From Nannocystis exedens (GTDB lineage Bacteria > Myxococcota_A > Polyangia > Nannocystales > Nannocystaceae), in contig NZ_NETK01000001.1 of NCBI RefSeq assembly GCF_002343915.1, positions 4,412,001 to 4,476,000 on the forward strand: a DNA stretch of 64,000 bases. The letters run 5' to 3'. The translations under genes were made by a program, and so were the position numbers. Positions 12,654 through 21,291 of the stretch are shown piece by piece. Position 1 is the stretch's first letter; every line of letters begins with the position of its first letter. The notes under the pieces are model-generated. The model did no database searches. It was given only the letters and a program-made list of their open reading frames with translations, and had not been told where the DNA came from.

Positions 12654-13754
12654 ATGACGACACCTCCGCGCAAGCTGGCGATCGCGACCGGCGGCGGCGA
12701 CTGCCCCGGCCTCAACGCGGTGATCCGCGCCGTCGTCCTGCGGGCCCACGCCGCCGGCCTCGAGGTGCTCGGCGTCGAGGACGGCCTCAACGGCCTGCTC
12801 GAAGGGACAGGTGCCACCGTGCGCGCGCTGACCCCCGTCGAGGTCGCGCCGATCCTCGGCCGCGGCGGCACCGTGCTCGGCACCACCAACCGCTGCAGCC
12901 CGTTCGCCTGGCGCGACCCCGACGGCCTCCCGCGCGACCGCGGCGACGAGCTGCTCGCGCGGGCCCGCGAGCTCGGCATCGACGTGCTGATCAACGTCGG
13001 CGGCGACGGCTCGCAGGCGATCTCGCTCGAGCTGGAGCGCCGCGGCCTGGCGGTGATCGGCGTGCCGAAGACGATCGACAACGACCTCGACGCGACCGTC
13101 GAGACGTTCGGCTTCGGGACCGCCGTGCAGGTCGTGACCGACGCGCTCGACCGCCTGCGCACCACCGCCGAGTCGCACGACCGCACGATGATCCTCGAGG
13201 TCATGGGCCGCCACGCCGGGTGGATCGCCCTCCACAGCGGGATCGCCGGCGGCGCCGACGTCATCCTGATCCCCGAGCTCCCCTACACCCCGGCCCACGT
13301 CGCCCGCGACCTCCAGCGCACCCTCGCCGGCGGCCGTCACTTCGCCCTCGTCGTCGTCGCCGAGGGCTGCACCTGCGTCGGCGGCGAGGTCACGCAGCGG
13401 CCGGTCGCCTCCGGCCGCCTCGGCCCGTCGACGATCCTCGGCGGCGCCGGCCAGCGCGTGGCCGAGGAGATCGCCGCCATCGTCCCCGAGCTCGAGCTCC
13501 GCGTCACCGCGCTGGGTCACATCCAGCGCGGCGGCACGCCGACCGCCTACGATCGCCTGCTCGCCAGCCGCCTCGGCGTCGAGGCCGTGGAGGCCGCCTT
13601 GCGGGGCGAGCGGAGCGTGCTCGTCTCGTCGCAGCCGCCCGACATCCGCACCGTGCCGCTCGAGCTCGCCGTCAAGAAGATGCGGGCCGTCGACCCGCAA
13701 GGCCAGCTCGTCGCCCACGCCCGCGGCCTTGGCATCAGTTTCGGCGACGCCTGA
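12654..13754 (+). CDS. pfkA: 6-phosphofructokinase
   Basis: Glycolytic kinase of 366 aa that phosphorylates fructose 6-phosphate. Motifs in order are IATGGGDCPGLNAVIR (phosphate donor loop), GTTNRCSPF, NVGGDGSQAIS, VPKTIDNDL (catalytic Asp), MGRHAGWIAL, GADVILIPE and LGHIQRGGTPTAYDR. Gly in GGDG with Lys in PKTIDND is the residue pair seen in the group of ATP-using PFKs found in actinobacteria, not the GGDD/K pair of pyrophosphate enzymes. ATP use is therefore likely but inferred. It probably shares a transcript with asd. Confidence 0.93.
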   Translation: MTTPPRKLAIATGGGDCPGLNAVIRAVVLRAHAAGLEVLGVEDGLNGLLEGTGATVRALTPVEVAPILGRGGTVLGTTNRCSPFAWRDPDGLPRDRGDELLARARELGIDVLINVGGDGSQAISLELERRGLAVIGVPKTIDNDLDATVETFGFGTAVQVVTDALDRLRTTAESHDRTMILEVMGRHAGWIALHSGIAGGADVILIPELPYTPAHVARDLQRTLAGGRHFALVVVAEGCTCVGGEVTQRPVASGRLGPSTILGGAGQRVAEEIAAIVPELELRVTALGHIQRGGTPTAYDRLLASRLGVEAVEAALRGERSVLVSSQPPDIRTVPLELAVKKMRAVDPQGQLVAHARGLGISFGDA

Positions 13755-13832
13755 GCGCTCGCCCGCCGTCGTGGGGCGGACGCGCGATCTTGGTTGCGGC
13801 CCGACGCAAGCCGCGCCATCCTCCCGCCTCCC

Positions 13833-14168
13833 ATGGACGGAATCAGTCAGGCGATCCTCGAGCACGCGGACGGTGCCGGTACCCGCGGCGTGGCGATGGG
13901 TCAGCTGGTCGACGCGCTGGTCGGCCGCGGCTACACGCCCGAGGCGGTCGAGCAGGCGATCTGGGCCCTGCTCGGCGCCCGTCGCCTGACGCCGAGCGGC
14001 TTTCTGTGCCGCCAGCTGCGCCGCCGCGACCCCTTCGGGGAGATCGTGCAGACCCGCTGCTACGAGCTGCTGCTGGCCCCGTGGTCGAGCGAGCTCGACC
14101 ACCAGCTCGACCTCGACCTCGCCAGCGACGAGGCCGAGGTCGACGACGAAGACGACCCCCCGCGATGA
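13833..14168 (+). CDS. Small winged-helix-like protein, unknown
   Basis: Protein of 111 aa. The first 75 residues look like a small helical or winged-helix domain (MGQLVDALVGRGYTPEAV, then AIWALLGARRLTPSGFLCR), and the last 30 are strongly acidic (many Asp and Glu). The stop overlaps the dusC start (ATGA), so the two are coupled. Coupling to a tRNA-modifying enzyme hints at a nucleic-acid-binding accessory role, but there is no direct evidence. ATG13833 is the last sensible start before the conserved-looking region. Confidence 0.7.
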   Translation: MDGISQAILEHADGAGTRGVAMGQLVDALVGRGYTPEAVEQAIWALLGARRLTPSGFLCRQLRRRDPFGEIVQTRCYELLLAPWSSELDHQLDLDLASDEAEVDDEDDPPR

Positions 14169-15277
14169 CTCTCGGTGCCTGCGAGCGCTTCGTCGCCGAC
14201 CCCGGCCAGCGCGTCGCCGAAGCTGTCCTCGAGGACATGCGGCGTGACAGCGCCGCCCGCTGGGCCGCCACCTGGGGCGAGCGCCACCGCGTCGCCGCCC
14301 GCCCCGGCGAGCCCGGCCTCTACCTCGCGCTCGCGCCGATGGACGGCATCACCGACGCCGTCTACCGCCGCCTGCTGACCGACCAGTTCGGCGGCCGGAG
14401 CGGCATCAGCCTGTGCGTCTCCGAGTTCGTGCGGGTCACGCGGGACCCGGTGCCCGCCGCGGTGCTGCTGCGGGACGTCCCCGAGCTCGCGCACGGCGGC
14501 CACACCCGCGCCGGCGTCCCCGTGTACGTGCAATTGCTCGGCGGCGACCCCGAGCCGCTGGCCGAGACGGCCCGCCGCGCCGCCGAGCTCGGCGCCCCCG
14601 GCATCGACCTCAACTTCGGCTGCCCGGCCAAGACCGTCAACAACCACGACGGCGGCGCCAGCCTGCTGCGCGCGCCGCAGCGGATCCGGGCGATCGTCGC
14701 CCGCGTCCGCGACCGCGTCCCCGAGCACATCCCCGTCACCGCCAAGGTCCGCGTCGGCTGGGACTCGAGCGACGGCCTCGAGGAGATCGCCGTCGCCGCG
14801 GCCAGCGGCGGCGCCGCCTGGCTCACCGTCCACGCCCGCACCCGCACCCAGCTCTACCAGCCGCCCGTGCGCTGGCCCGACCTCGCCCGCGCCCGCGCGT
14901 CGATCCCGATCCCCGTGGTCGCCAACGGCGACCTGCGTGTCCCCGAGGACCTGTCTCATTGTGCAGCCCAGAGCTGCTGCCACGCCTTCATGATCGGTCG
15001 GGCGGCGATGGCCCGCCCCGACCTGTTCGCCGTCATCCGCGGCGCGCGCCAGGACCGGCCGCTGCCGCTCGCCGAGCTGGCCGACATCTTGCGCGACTAC
15101 CACGCCGCGATGCGCGACGACGGGCTGGAGCCGGGCCGGGCGGTGGCCCGCGTCAAACAATGGCTGCGCCTGGCCGCTCAGCTCGACGCCCGCTTCGAGC
15201 CGCACTTCCACGCGACCAAGACCGCCGCCGCCTGGCCGCCGATCGCCGAGCACCTCGCCGGCATGGCCGACGCCTGA
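14165..15277 (+). CDS. dusC: tRNA-dihydrouridine synthase, DusC type
   Basis: FMN enzyme of 370 aa that reduces uridine to dihydrouridine in tRNA D-loops using NADPH. It has the TIM-barrel opening LALAPMDGITDAVYRRLL, the catalytic cysteine in NFGCPAKTVN, VTAKVRVGWDSSD, WLTVHARTRTQLYQ, VVANGDL and MIGRAAMARPDLF. The C-terminal RVKQWLRL element follows. The FGCPAKTVN and VRxGWDS motifs match DusC (U16-specific) better than DusA or DusB. An N-terminal extension of about 55 residues before the barrel carries a palindrome copy (14224-14237), and a second copy (14938-14951) sits in a loop near the end of the barrel. Confidence 0.9.
   Translation: MTLGACERFVADPGQRVAEAVLEDMRRDSAARWAATWGERHRVAARPGEPGLYLALAPMDGITDAVYRRLLTDQFGGRSGISLCVSEFVRVTRDPVPAAVLLRDVPELAHGGHTRAGVPVYVQLLGGDPEPLAETARRAAELGAPGIDLNFGCPAKTVNNHDGGASLLRAPQRIRAIVARVRDRVPEHIPVTAKVRVGWDSSDGLEEIAVAAASGGAAWLTVHARTRTQLYQPPVRWPDLARARASIPIPVVANGDLRVPEDLSHCAAQSCCHAFMIGRAAMARPDLFAVIRGARQDRPLPLAELADILRDYHAAMRDDGLEPGRAVARVKQWLRLAAQLDARFEPHFHATKTAAAWPPIAEHLAGMADA
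14224..14237. repeat. Dispersed palindrome copy TGTCCTCGAGGACA
   Basis: Perfect 14-bp palindrome, in frame as V-L-E-D within the N-terminal extension of dusC, outside the conserved barrel. Confidence 0.8.
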
Positions 15278-15283
15278 CGCCAT

Positions 15284-15328
15284 AAAAAACCCCGCGCAGG
15301 CCGTTTGTCGAGTCCTGCCTGCGCGGGG
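15284..15328 (-). terminator. Rho-independent terminator of the DUF1328 gene
   Basis: Perfect 11-bp stem CCCCGCGCAGG (15290-15300) and CCTGCGCGGGG (15318-15328) with a run of six A before it on the plus strand, giving a U-tract on the minus strand. It lies 83 nt past the stop of the minus-strand DUF1328 gene and just after the dusC stop, so the stem may also slow dusC transcripts. Confidence 0.88.
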
Positions 15329-15410
15329 GTGCTGCGTCTGCTTGTACGAACGAAGGGAAGCCACGACGGCGGCGCCGCGCGGACGCGACGTCGCGCAGGA
15401 GAAAGCGCTG

Positions 15411-15599
15411 TCACCAGCCTCGCACGAACCCGAGGACCAGCGTGACGAGGGCGGCGAACAGGAACACCAGGAACAGCATGCGCGCCATCCCGGCGGCCGT
15501 CTTCGCCGTGACCTTCGGGGCGGTGCTCGTATAACCCGAGAACCCCAGCGCCCCTGCGAGGAGCGCGAGCGTCAAGAAGCTGACCGTCCAGATGAGCAT
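15411..15599 (-). CDS. DUF1328-type small membrane protein
   Basis: Protein of 62 aa with two transmembrane helices, starting MLIWTVSFLTLALLAGALGF and ending LVFLFAALVTLVLGFVRGW. The two helices around a small G/A/T-rich loop match the DUF1328 (YtjA-like) family of bacterial inner-membrane proteins, whose role is unknown although they are often stress-linked. A GCGAGGA ribosome-binding site precedes ATG15599, and a strong terminator follows, so it is a single-gene unit. Confidence 0.82.
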   Translation of the reverse strand: MLIWTVSFLTLALLAGALGFSGYTSTAPKVTAKTAAGMARMLFLVFLFAALVTLVLGFVRGW

Positions 15600-16215
15600 T
15601 CCTCGCCTCGCGTCTTCGCACTTTTCATGAAACGGTCCGCCGGACCTGTCAAGCGCGCTCCCGAACTCGAGTCACTCCCGTCGCAGCCGGCGCGCCGCGC
15701 GAAGCCTCCTGACGCCTTCTTGATGTTCGAAGCGCCATGCCCGATCGGACCTGGCCTTCCGATCCACTCGCGCCCGCTCACCGTCGGCTCGCAGATCGCT
15801 CCCGGCGATGGACCGCGTTCGAAGCCCGCAGCTCACGAACGCCCGCATCGTTCCCGGACCTCGCCGCTCTCGGCTCCGATGACATCTGTCCCTCGGAGCA
15901 GCTCGTCCCGGACCTCGCCGCTCTCGGCTCCGATGACAATCTGTCCCTCGGAGCAGCTCGTCCCGCCTGTTCGACGGCCGGGGCCGGCCGCCGAATAGAC
16001 GCTTTCCCGCCCTTACGGCGGGTCTCACCCCGTGAAGACGCGCCCCCCGTCGCGCTGCAAGAACGCGAGATGACGGCGTCCGAACAAGAAGCCTTGCGCG
16101 GTCGAGACGCCCTCGAGCTACCGCGAATCCTCGACCAGGCCGCCGATCAGCGCCCCGCGAGCGCGCCGGTTCCTGTCTTGTCGCGCGACCGCACGGCGCC
16201 TCGGCAGCCTCGGAA
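15600..16215. other. Long intergenic region, no gene seen
   Basis: About 615 bp between two minus-strand genes. It holds a tandem duplication (15852-15960) and no frame with a ribosome-binding site or recognisable protein motif. It must contain the promoter of the DUF1328 gene near 15600-15680. Confidence 0.6.
15852..15960. repeat. Tandem duplication, 54 + 55 bp
   Basis: Two adjacent copies (15852-15905 and 15906-15960) both begin TCCCGGACCTCGCCGCTCTC and end GGAGCAGCTCG. They are identical except for one extra A (GACATCTG versus GACAATCTG). A third copy starts but stops after five bases. Non-coding; looks recent. Confidence 0.95.
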
Positions 16216-17466
16216 TTACGAGCCCGAGCCGCAGTCGCCCCGCAGCACCAGGTCCTCGCCGCTCGCCTCGAGCTTCGTCCCCTGCGCCTCGCTGAGCGAC
16301 AGCATGCGCGCGCGGACCGTCTTCCCCATCCCCTTCGTCGCCGGCACCGGGTGCTTGCTCGGCGTCCTCTTGATGTAGGCAGGGTGGAACGTCAGCGCCT
16401 CGAGGCACGACTTTCCGGTGAAGCGCGCCCGCAGCACCCCGGTGAGGCGCGGAATCTCGTGGGTGTTCTCGAACAAAAAATTCCCCAGCGAGTACGCGAT
16501 CGCCTTCTTGCCGTATTGCTCGATCGCCTGCAGCACGTGCGGGTGGTGCCCGACCACCAGGTCGGCCCCGCGGTCGAGCAGCGCCCGCGCCTGCCGCTGC
16601 TGATGGGCGCCCGGCGCGTCGGCGTACTCCTCGCCCCAGTGGACGAACACGATGATCAAATCGTGGGTCGCCCGCGCGGCGTCGATCAGCGGCCCGAGCG
16701 TATTTTCGAGGTCGTTCGTCGACAGGAACGGCAGCTCGGGCGTGTTCGGGAACTGTGGCGCGTTGCGGCGCGACGTCACCGCGAGCAGCCCGATCTTCCA
16801 CCCGCGGCGCTCGAGCGTCTCGACGCGGAACACGGGCGGCTCGCTGCGCGACGCCCCGAGCGGCACGATCCCGAGCTCCTCGAGGATCTTGGGCGACTGC
16901 AGCAGCCCCTCCGCCCGCTGATCGAACGAGTGGTTGTTGGCCAGGCTGACCGCCGCGAAGCCGCCGTCGACCAGGTGCTGCGCCATCGCCTTCGACGCCC
17001 CGAACGCGAACTTGGCCCCGATCGGGCTCTTCGCCGGCAGCTCGTACACCAGCGGCGTCTCGAGGTTGCCGATCAGCAGGTCGCTGCGCATGGTCGGCAG
17101 GATCTCGTCGAACGGACGCTCACCCTCGCCGACGATCGGGTCGAACCCCGCCGTCCGGTAGCGGCCGAAGATGATGTCGCCGACGAAGGTGATCTCGAGC
17201 GGCTCGCGCGCTGCCGCCACCGTCGGCGCCGCGGGCTCCTGCCTCGCCTCCTCGCGCCCTTCCGTCTTGCTGTCCTCCGGGACAGGCTCCTCCGTGCGCC
17301 GCGGCTCCGCCCGATTCCTGTCCTCCGGGACAGGCACCGGCGCCACCGTCGGCGCTGTCGGCTGGGCCACCGTCGCGCTGTCGCGCCCCGCCCCGGAGCA
17401 CCCCGACGGTCCCGGGACGGAGGCGAGAGCGGCGAGAGCAGCGACGACGCGAACCAGTCCGGGCAC
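16216..17466 (-). CDS. CapA/PgsA-like metallophosphatase-fold lipoprotein
   Basis: Lipoprotein of 416 aa. From the GTG at 17466 the signal runs to a lipobox-like PSGC at about residue 23. A Pro/Glu-rich linker (about 30-100) follows, then a CapA domain of the calcineurin-like superfamily: FVGDIIFGR, IGNLETPL, LANNHSFDQ, VHWGEEY, VVGHHPHVLQ and YSLGNFLF. CapA proteins take part in polyglutamate capsule or exopolysaccharide work, and many relatives are of unknown role. The linker contains two identical palindrome copies (17271, 17319), each read V-P-E-D, the clearest example of repeat-built coding sequence. TAACTC 8 nt before the GTG may be its -10. Confidence 0.88.
   Translation of the reverse strand: MPGLVRVVAALAALASVPGPSGCSGAGRDSATVAQPTAPTVAPVPVPEDRNRAEPRRTEEPVPEDSKTEGREEARQEPAAPTVAAAREPLEITFVGDIIFGRYRTAGFDPIVGEGERPFDEILPTMRSDLLIGNLETPLVYELPAKSPIGAKFAFGASKAMAQHLVDGGFAAVSLANNHSFDQRAEGLLQSPKILEELGIVPLGASRSEPPVFRVETLERRGWKIGLLAVTSRRNAPQFPNTPELPFLSTNDLENTLGPLIDAARATHDLIIVFVHWGEEYADAPGAHQQRQARALLDRGADLVVGHHPHVLQAIEQYGKKAIAYSLGNFLFENTHEIPRLTGVLRARFTGKSCLEALTFHPAYIKRTPSKHPVPATKGMGKTVRARMLSLSEAQGTKLEASGEDLVLRGDCGSGS
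17271..17332. repeat. Pair of identical palindrome copies
   Basis: TGTCCTCCGGGACA at 17271-17284 and again at 17319-17332, both flanked by CTGTCC...GGACAGGC. Both lie in the linker of the CapA-like lipoprotein and in the same reading phase. Confidence 0.85.
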
Positions 17467-17607
17467 GGCGGGCGGAGTTACGCCCAAACCCCCCGCCGAA
17501 GCAAGAGATCGGCGCTCGCGGCGTCCTCGCCGTGCTTCGGCCTGCGGGCCCTCCTCGCTCGCCGCTGGGTCCATGCGCGGCCGCTCCCGCTCGCGCCTCC
17601 CGTTCGC

Positions 17608-17613
17608 TACACT
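17608..17613 (+). promoter_or_regulatory. Candidate -10 element TACACT
   Basis: Ends 7 nt before the GTG start at 17621, with no Shine-Dalgarno site in between; same arrangement as asd. Confidence 0.5.
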
Positions 17614-17620
17614 GCGCCCC

Positions 17621-18511
17621 GTGCCTCTCGACGCGACCCGACGCCGCGCGGCGGTCTTGCTCGGCCTCGTCGGCCTCGTCGCCGCCGTCGAGTGGGTCGC
17701 GGCCGCGCGCGCCTATCGCTCGCGGCTCGGCCCGGCCGACTGGGAGGCCGCCGCGGCGGCCATCGCCGCGCTCCCGGCCGACGAGCCCGTCGTGCTCGCC
17801 GACGACTGGCTCGGCCCCGTCGCCCGCCGGCACCTCGCCCCGCTGCAGCGCTCCCTCGGCCGCCCCGATCTCCACGGCGCCCCGCGCTTCCACGTCCTCG
17901 CGCTCGGCGAGCCGCTCACCCCCGACCTCCGCGCCGACCTCGGCGACCTCACCCCCGAGCCGCTCGGCGTCGAAGAACTCGGCGGGCTCGCGCTCCACCA
18001 CTTCGCCGCGCCTTCGGGACATGTCCTGTGGGACATCCTCGATGCGCCCGCCCTGCTCGCCGCCGATCGCGCCGGCGCGTGCCGCAAGGCCCAGCGCACC
18101 TGGGCCTGCAAGCACGGCCGCGCCACCGTCCGCTACGCCGAGGTCGCCTACCGCCCGCGCCGCTGCCTCGCCATCGACATGAGCGACGGCGCCGCCTTCG
18201 AGCTGCGCGGCCGCGTCGAGCTCGGCGCGCGCCTGCGCGGCCACCTCGGCTTCTCCGACTTCAACGGCCGCCTGCGCAACGACGCCCCGGCCGTCGTCGA
18301 GCTCGAGCTCGACGGCGTCCCGCGGGCGCGCTGGCTCGTCGGCGACAACCAGGGCTGGGCCGCCTTCGAGCTCGCCACCACCCCCGGCCCCGCCGAGCTC
18401 ACCGTCCGCGTCACCACCCTGCTCGCCGGCAGCTTCACCCCCGCCGGCTACGACCCCGACACGCGCCGCGTCCCCTGCCTCGACCTGCGCGCCCTGACGG
18501 AGCCCGCGTGA
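17621..18511 (+). CDS. Single-pass protein next to glycosyltransferase, unknown
   Basis: Protein of 296 aa with an N-terminal membrane anchor (AAVLLGLVGLVAAVEWVAAA) and a periplasmic body rich in beta strands. It contains cysteines at ACRKAQRTWACKHG and RRCLAID. The second half (VELGARLRGHLGFSDFNGRL, AVVELELDGVPRARW) resembles a jelly-roll or carbohydrate-binding-like fold, by impression only. It lies directly upstream of a GT39-type glycosyltransferase on the same strand, and the GT-linked partner role is inferred from that. A palindrome copy at 18022 is in frame as V-L-W-D. Confidence 0.65.
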   Translation: MPLDATRRRAAVLLGLVGLVAAVEWVAAARAYRSRLGPADWEAAAAAIAALPADEPVVLADDWLGPVARRHLAPLQRSLGRPDLHGAPRFHVLALGEPLTPDLRADLGDLTPEPLGVEELGGLALHHFAAPSGHVLWDILDAPALLAADRAGACRKAQRTWACKHGRATVRYAEVAYRPRRCLAIDMSDGAAFELRGRVELGARLRGHLGFSDFNGRLRNDAPAVVELELDGVPRARWLVGDNQGWAAFELATTPGPAELTVRVTTLLAGSFTPAGYDPDTRRVPCLDLRALTEPA

Positions 18512-18665
18512 CCCGCGACCCACGCTCGCGCCCGCCTCCCCGCGTCGCTGCGCGTGCGCGACGAGCCCGCGCGACCCCTCCCCCCCTGTCCGGGGCCCTC
18601 GCACAGGGTGTTTGCGCGACCTCTCCTCTCCCTCGCCACGACCCCTGTCCCTGCCAGGAGCCCGC

Positions 18666-20396
18666 GTGACCCGTCGCCTCCCCGCGCTCCTCGCCGTCGC
18701 CCTCGGCCTGGGGGTCGTCCTCCTGCTCGCCCGCGGCCACCGCGACGTCGGCTACGTCCGCGACGAGGGCATCTACTTCCACGCCAGCCGCGCCTACGCC
18801 GACTGGGCCGTGCGCGGCCTGCAGTCGCCCTCGACGCTGTTCGACCGCCCCGCCCGCGACCGCGCCTTCGCCGTCAACCACGAGCACCCGGCCCTGATGA
18901 AGCTCGCCGGCGGCCTGTCCGCGCGCCTGTTCTCCGCGCCAGGTCCCGAAGGACAGCCGCCCGAGGCCCGCGCCCAGGCCGGCCTGCTCCCGCTCATGCC
19001 CGAGGGCGCCGCCATGCGCCTGCCCGCCCAGCTGCTCGCCGGCCTCGGCGTCGCCCTCCTGGGCCTCGCCGGGGCCGGCCTCGCCCGCCCCCGAACACAT
19101 GTCCTCGGGGACAGCCGCCCGCCCGACCTGTCCTCCGAACCCCCCCCCCTCTCGCCGCTGATCCCCGCCGCCCTGGCCGCCCTGTGGTTCGTCGGCCTGC
19201 CGCACGTGTGGGTCCACGCCGGTTTGCACTGCTTCGACGTCCCGGTCGCGGTCCTGACCCTCGCCGTCGTCCTGTGCTACCGGCGGGCGCTCGCCTCCTG
19301 GCGCTGGTCGCTGCTGCTCGGCCCGCTCCTCGGCGTGGCGATCAGCGTCAAGCACAACGCCCTCTTCATCCCCGTCCTGCTCGGCGTCCACTACCTCGCC
19401 TGCCTCGCGCTGGCCCGGCGCCGGCCCAGCCTGGGCCAGCTGCTGCCGCTGCCGTTCCTCAGCATGGCCGTCCTGGCCCCGCCGACCGTCCTCGCCCTGT
19501 GGCCGTGGCTATGGAGCGACCCGCTGGTGCGCCTCGGCGAGTACTTCGAGTTCCACCGCCTCCACGCCTACTACAACACCGAGTACCTCCACATCAATTA
19601 CAACCAGCCGCCGCTGCCGTGGAGCTACCCGTTCGTCCTCACCTGGGCCACCGTCCCGACCGCCCTGCTCCTGCTCGCCGCGATCGGCCTGGTCCTGGCT
19701 GTCCGCGGGGACCTGTCCTCGCGGCCATCCGCCGATCTCCCGCCGGCCCGCTTCACCGCCCCCCTGCGCGGCCACCCCGCCCGCGACGGCCTGCTGTGGG
19801 CGCTGTTCGGCCTGTTCCCGCTGGTCCTCATCAGCCTGCCGACGATCCCGATCTTCGGCGGCACCAAGCACTGGCTGACCGCCTACCCCTTCCTCGCCCT
19901 CGCCGCCGCCTTCGCCTACGTCACCCTGTGGCGCGCCCTGGCCCCGAGCGGCCGCGCCCGCCACCTGCCCGCCGCCCTGCTGCCGCTGCTGCTGGTGCCC
20001 GCGCTGTGGAGCACGATCCACGGTCACCCCCACAACCTCTCGCAGTACGCCCCGCTCGCCGGCGGCGCCCGCGGGGCCGCCGACCTCGGCCTCCTGCGCG
20101 GCTTCTGGGGCAGCTCGGTGCTGCCGCTTTTCGAGGACATGTCCCAGCGGCCTGGTCCGCTCTACCTTCACGACCTCCACGAGCTCGCCCGCCTGCAGTA
20201 CGAACGCGAGGGCCGCTGGCCCCCCGGCCTCGCCGCCGCCCCGCTGTCGCGCGCCCGCGCCGGCCTGCTGTTCCACGAGCGCCACATGCTCTCCAACGAG
20301 GTCGACCTCTGGAACCATTTTGATAGTAGCGCCCCGCTCGACGTCGTCACCCTCGACGATGTCCCGCTGACCAGCCTCTATTCAGGCAGCAAGTGA
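18666..20396 (+). CDS. GT39-type membrane glycosyltransferase
   Basis: Polytopic membrane protein of 576 aa with about 11-12 hydrophobic helices. The first periplasmic loop has the GT-C motif VGYVRDEGIYFHASRAY (Asp-Glu), typical of ArnT/PMT-like enzymes that use polyprenyl-phosphate sugars. Loop residues GEYFEFHRLHAYYNTEYLHI and IFGGTKHWLTAYPF are also like this class. The GTG at 18666 follows AGGAG at a good distance; an upstream ATG at 18612 is less likely. A repeat-rich, probably cytoplasmic loop (about residues 90-160) contains one palindrome at 19100. It likely transfers a sugar to a lipid or protein at the outer face of the inner membrane. Confidence 0.85.
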   Translation: MTRRLPALLAVALGLGVVLLLARGHRDVGYVRDEGIYFHASRAYADWAVRGLQSPSTLFDRPARDRAFAVNHEHPALMKLAGGLSARLFSAPGPEGQPPEARAQAGLLPLMPEGAAMRLPAQLLAGLGVALLGLAGAGLARPRTHVLGDSRPPDLSSEPPPLSPLIPAALAALWFVGLPHVWVHAGLHCFDVPVAVLTLAVVLCYRRALASWRWSLLLGPLLGVAISVKHNALFIPVLLGVHYLACLALARRRPSLGQLLPLPFLSMAVLAPPTVLALWPWLWSDPLVRLGEYFEFHRLHAYYNTEYLHINYNQPPLPWSYPFVLTWATVPTALLLLAAIGLVLAVRGDLSSRPSADLPPARFTAPLRGHPARDGLLWALFGLFPLVLISLPTIPIFGGTKHWLTAYPFLALAAAFAYVTLWRALAPSGRARHLPAALLPLLLVPALWSTIHGHPHNLSQYAPLAGGARGAADLGLLRGFWGSSVLPLFEDMSQRPGPLYLHDLHELARLQYEREGRWPPGLAAAPLSRARAGLLFHERHMLSNEVDLWNHFDSSAPLDVVTLDDVPLTSLYSGSK

Positions 20397-20412
20397 CCCG
20401 CTCGCGTCCGCG

Positions 20413-20438
20413 CAACCTATGTCTCTGAAAACATGTTG
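20413..20438. repeat. Imperfect inverted repeat after glycosyltransferase
   Basis: CAACCTATGT and ACATGTTG around CTCTGAAA, just past the glycosyltransferase stop. It is of the ACATG-type hairpins seen in other intergenic gaps here. The rest of 20397-20642 shows no gene. Confidence 0.5.
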
Positions 20439-20642
20439 CATGGGCCAGCTTGCAGAGAACGCGGCGCACGACGGCCCGCGCCCCGCACCGCTTCGTGCGC
20501 GCGCGCTCGCCCACGGGCCGCCGGAGCGCTCTGACGCCCTCGCTACCGCCGACCCCTCGCCCGTCCGAGCTCCGCGACCTGCGTTCCGCGAGCACGCCGC
20601 CCCGCTTGCCCGCGCCCTTGCGATGGCGGCACACTGACGTCG

Positions 20643-21263
20643 ATGGGTCACGTCCACACCGTCGAACCCGGCGAGTGCCTGCTCAGCGTCGCGGACCGCT
20701 TCGGCTTCTTCCCCGACACCCTGTGGAACGCCCCCGAGAACGCCGAGCTGCGGCGCACGCGGGCCCGCGCGACCCCCCTCGTCCCCGGCGACGCGGTCTT
20801 CATCCCGTCTCCACGCGAAAAACAAGCCGACGCTCCCACCGACGCCCGCAGCGTGTTCAAGCGCCGCGGCGTGCCGGCGCAGATCCACGTGCGGCTGCTG
20901 CGAGACGGACAGCCCTGCGCCGGCGTCGCCTACACGCTGGCGATCGGCGGGCTGGAGCTGAAGGGCGTGACATCGCCGTCCGGGCAGATCGAGCACTGGA
21001 TCGCCACGACCGTCCGCACCGGCCGCCTGACCCTCGCCACCGGCGAGGTGTACGAGCTCGCCGTCGGTCGCCTCGAGCCCGCCAGCGAGGAACGGGGCGT
21101 GCGCGCCCGCCTGTGCAGCCTCGGCTTCCTCGCCGCCATCGACGCCCCGCCCGCCGAGCTCGCGGCCGCCCTCCGCCAGTTCCAGGCCGCCGCCCGGCTC
21201 CCCGTCACCGGCGCGGTCGACGACGCCACGCGCGCCCGACTCGTCGCCCGCCACGGCTCCTGA
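20643..21263 (+). CDS. LysM and peptidoglycan-binding domain protein
   Basis: Protein of 206 aa without a signal peptide. A LysM-like module at residues 1-56 (HTVEPGECLLSVADRFGFFP to PLVPGDAVFIP) is followed by a beta-rich middle part (about 80-150) and a C-terminal peptidoglycan-binding-1-type helix bundle (LAAALRQFQAAARLPVTGAV then DDATRARLV). Proteins of this layout are frequent beside contractile injection or type VI effectors. It converges on an EEP-fold gene with only 28 bp between the two stops, so a link is possible but not shown. CACACT 7 nt before ATG may be a -10. Confidence 0.82.
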   Translation: MGHVHTVEPGECLLSVADRFGFFPDTLWNAPENAELRRTRARATPLVPGDAVFIPSPREKQADAPTDARSVFKRRGVPAQIHVRLLRDGQPCAGVAYTLAIGGLELKGVTSPSGQIEHWIATTVRTGRLTLATGEVYELAVGRLEPASEERGVRARLCSLGFLAAIDAPPAELAAALRQFQAAARLPVTGAVDDATRARLVARHGS

Positions 21264-21291
21264 CCCGCCCCGCTCGCCAGCCGGCGGAGAC

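Noticed and set aside
15737..16378. Open frame across the tandem duplication
   Set aside because: No start signal, the duplication with a 1-nt shift would change the frame, and it overlaps the end of the CapA-like gene.
20419..20637. Short open frame after the glycosyltransferase
   Set aside because: Begins inside a hairpin repeat, lacks a ribosome-binding site and any motif.
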